A stretch of DNA of 8,147 bases, from assembly GCA_019244945.1 (NCBI GenBank), contig JAFASD010000316.1:1-8147 (forward strand), read 5' to 3'. The stretch comes from Acidobacteriaceae bacterium (GTDB taxonomy: Bacteria; Acidobacteriota; Terriglobia; Bryobacterales; Bryobacteraceae). Below the pieces are notes generated by a model, which made no database searches, had not been told where the DNA came from, and saw only the letters and a list, made by a program, of their open reading frames with translations. Both the position numbers and the translations under genes were made by a program. Below are positions 7,334 through 8,147 of this stretch, one piece after another. Numbering within the stretch: position 1 is the stretch's first letter; each line of letters opens with the position of its first letter.

Positions 7334-7362
7334 ATTGTAAGGACGTAGCCTTTCACTTACAA
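7334..7362 (-). promoter_or_regulatory. sigma70-type promoter for the - strand gene
   Basis: Read on the - strand, TTGTAA (7362-7357) and TACAAT (7339-7334) are separated by exactly 17 bases. The -35 matches four of six consensus bases and the -10 five of six. Transcription would start near 7326, leaving a leader of about 40 bases before the GTG at 7285. The two boxes fall in the arms of a perfect 7-base inverted repeat, TTGTAAG (7335-7341) and CTTACAA (7356-7362). Confidence 0.5.
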
Positions 7363-7363
7363 G
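7335..7363 (+). promoter_or_regulatory. possible mirrored + strand promoter for the glycosidase gene
   Basis: Because of the inverted repeat, the + strand carries TTGTAA (7335-7340), a 17-base gap and TACAAG (7358-7363), each four of six consensus bases. Start near 7370 would give a leader of about 118 bases before the ATG at 7488. It is weaker than its mirror image and may simply be a by-product of the repeat. No better + strand promoter was found in 7363-7480. Confidence 0.2.
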
Positions 7364-7406
7364 TTGCTTTTGGCCCGTCCTAGTACTTAGTGACAAATTC
7401 GTCTAC

Positions 7407-7414
7407 AAACGTTT
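7407..7414. promoter_or_regulatory. AAACGTTT palindrome, LacI-family-like operator core
   Basis: A perfect 8-base palindrome with central CG lies between the candidate + strand promoter and the glycosidase start. LacI-family repressors (PurR, many sugar regulators) commonly bind sites built on this core. The flanks (TAC on the left, CAA on the right) do not extend the symmetry, and an 8-base palindrome can occur by chance. It is listed because its place fits control of a sugar-degrading gene. Confidence 0.15.
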
Positions 7415-7477
7415 CAACCACCCGACCGCTTTAGCAGCACACCCGCTCGATTGCCAGCCCTCCGCAGCCGTTATCCT

Positions 7478-7482
7478 GGGAG
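7478..7482 (+). promoter_or_regulatory. Shine-Dalgarno GGGAG for the glycosidase gene
   Basis: GGGAG lies five bases before the ATG at 7488 and is the clearest ribosome-binding site in the window. It settles the start choice, together with the signal peptide that begins there. Confidence 0.6.
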
Positions 7483-7487
7483 TAAAT

Positions 7488-8147
7488 ATGTATGTCCCCG
7501 CCCGCCTTCTGGTCGGCATTTTTCTCCTGTTGCCGTTCGGTCTTCGCGCCGTTTCCATCGATTCTTGCTCGCAATCCGCGCGCGTGTTTGCTCCTTGCGA
7601 ACTTTCTTTCGACTGGAACCAAGGCGAGCTTCCTCAATCCGCTTCGCCTTACAAAGACGAGCTCCTCAACGTTGAATTTCGTTCACCCAGCCACAATACT
7701 CACTTAATGCGCGATTTCTGGACCGGCGGACACACCCTGCGCGTCCGCTTCTCACCCACCGAACCTGGCGCATGGACCTATCACGTCACGAGCACGATCA
7801 AGCGTTATGACAACCAGGAAGGTAACTTCAACGTTGCCGACAGCAGTAGTCCCGGTTTTGTAAGCGTTGCGAATCTCCGTCATTGGCGGACCATTAACAA
7901 GCAGCCCCATCTTTGGCTCGGCGTCGCCGTACCGTTCCTCGAGATCGATCAATCTTCGCTAGAAACCTGGCTCGATGCGCGCAAGCACGATGGATTTACG
8001 CACATCCGCGGTCCGGTTCTTACCCTCCGCGCGTCGTTAAAGCCGCTTTCACCAGCCTCCGAACCGAACTTTGCCTATTTCGACGCGCTCGATGAACAGA
8101 TCCTCGCAGCCGACACGCGCGGCTTCACCCTCGATCTGCTCCTCGCA
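7488..8147 (+). CDS. secreted DUF5060/DUF4038-type glycoside hydrolase, 5' part
   Basis: The frame is open for 220 codons and runs off the right edge, so the protein is incomplete. It begins with a signal peptide (MYVPARLLVGIFLLLPFGLRA, cleavage likely after residue 21). Residues about 33-117 form an Ig-like DUF5060 domain, shown by LNVEFRSP, MRDFWTGGHTLRVRFSPTEP and GAWTYHVTS, then a GNFNV closing strand. From about 129 the sequence enters a DUF4038-like TIM barrel: the strand LRHWRTINKQPHLWLGVAVP, then HDGFTHIRGPVL, and YFDALDEQILAADTRGFTLDLLLA, which matches the helix 'YFxxLDxxIxxAxxxG' in this group. Relatives include apiosidase-like GH140 enzymes and putative glucanases that attack plant cell-wall sugars. 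The catalytic acids would lie beyond the window, so the substrate cannot be named. The usual WxGDT-type loop after the first barrel strand reads WLGVAVPF, which is divergent. It is divergently arranged with the - strand gene and sits in a 202-base shared control region. Confidence 0.85.
   Translation, partial: MYVPARLLVGIFLLLPFGLRAVSIDSCSQSARVFAPCELSFDWNQGELPQSASPYKDELLNVEFRSPSHNTHLMRDFWTGGHTLRVRFSPTEPGAWTYHVTSTIKRYDNQEGNFNVADSSSPGFVSVANLRHWRTINKQPHLWLGVAVPFLEIDQSSLETWLDARKHDGFTHIRGPVLTLRASLKPLSPASEPNFAYFDALDEQILAADTRGFTLDLLLA

Noticed and set aside
6650..7348. Two + strand open frames (6650-6943 and 6983-7348) opposite the unrecognised gene
   Set aside because: They are broken by stops, His/Arg-rich and lack ribosome sites, whereas the - strand frame spans the region intact with good codon bias and a promoter.

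Overview
The window looks like a piece of a mesophilic, GC-rich soil bacterium, most likely an Acidobacteriota. This is inferred from protein style: a one-component regulator made of a winged helix, a membrane segment and TPRs, a type abundant in that phylum; a low-complexity secreted protein ending in GGTGRF-type repeats; and a DUF5060-type glycosidase close to an ethanolamine operon. No ribosomal RNA or other taxonomic marker is present, so the assignment is tentative. No tRNA, CRISPR array, insertion sequence or riboswitch was seen.

Layout. Positions 1-242 hold at most the tail of an upstream reading frame (to 123) and the promoter region of the first full gene. A CadC-like transmembrane regulator (243-2078) is followed by a 147-base gap and a small exported protein of unknown function (2226-2858). 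A 191-base gap with no convincing promoter or terminator comes next. Then there is a compact three-gene ethanolamine unit on the + strand: an APC-family ethanolamine permease (3050-4543), EutB (4540-5898, overlapping the permease stop by ATGA) and EutC (5909-6637). A convergent unrecognised gene lies on the - strand (6647-7285), its stop only 9 bases from the eutC stop. The divergent gap 7286-7487 carries a good - strand promoter embedded in an inverted repeat, and possibly a mirrored + strand promoter. The window ends inside a secreted DUF5060/DUF4038-type glycoside hydrolase (7488 to beyond 8147).

How the genes work together. The permease imports ethanolamine, and EutBC, an adenosylcobalamin-dependent lyase, splits it to acetaldehyde and ammonia. 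This is the minimal cytosolic route: no microcompartment shell gene, reactivase (EutA), aldehyde dehydrogenase or dedicated eut regulator is visible here, so those functions must lie elsewhere or be supplied by general enzymes. The large regulator upstream could control neighbouring genes, but nothing in the sequence ties it to the eut unit, and a separate gene lies between them. The terminal glycosidase points to plant polysaccharide breakdown and appears to be an independent transcription unit.

The best unexplained items are the symmetric promoter at 7334-7363, the unrecognised - strand gene, and the small exported protein. I found no strong evidence for a wholly new multi-gene system.
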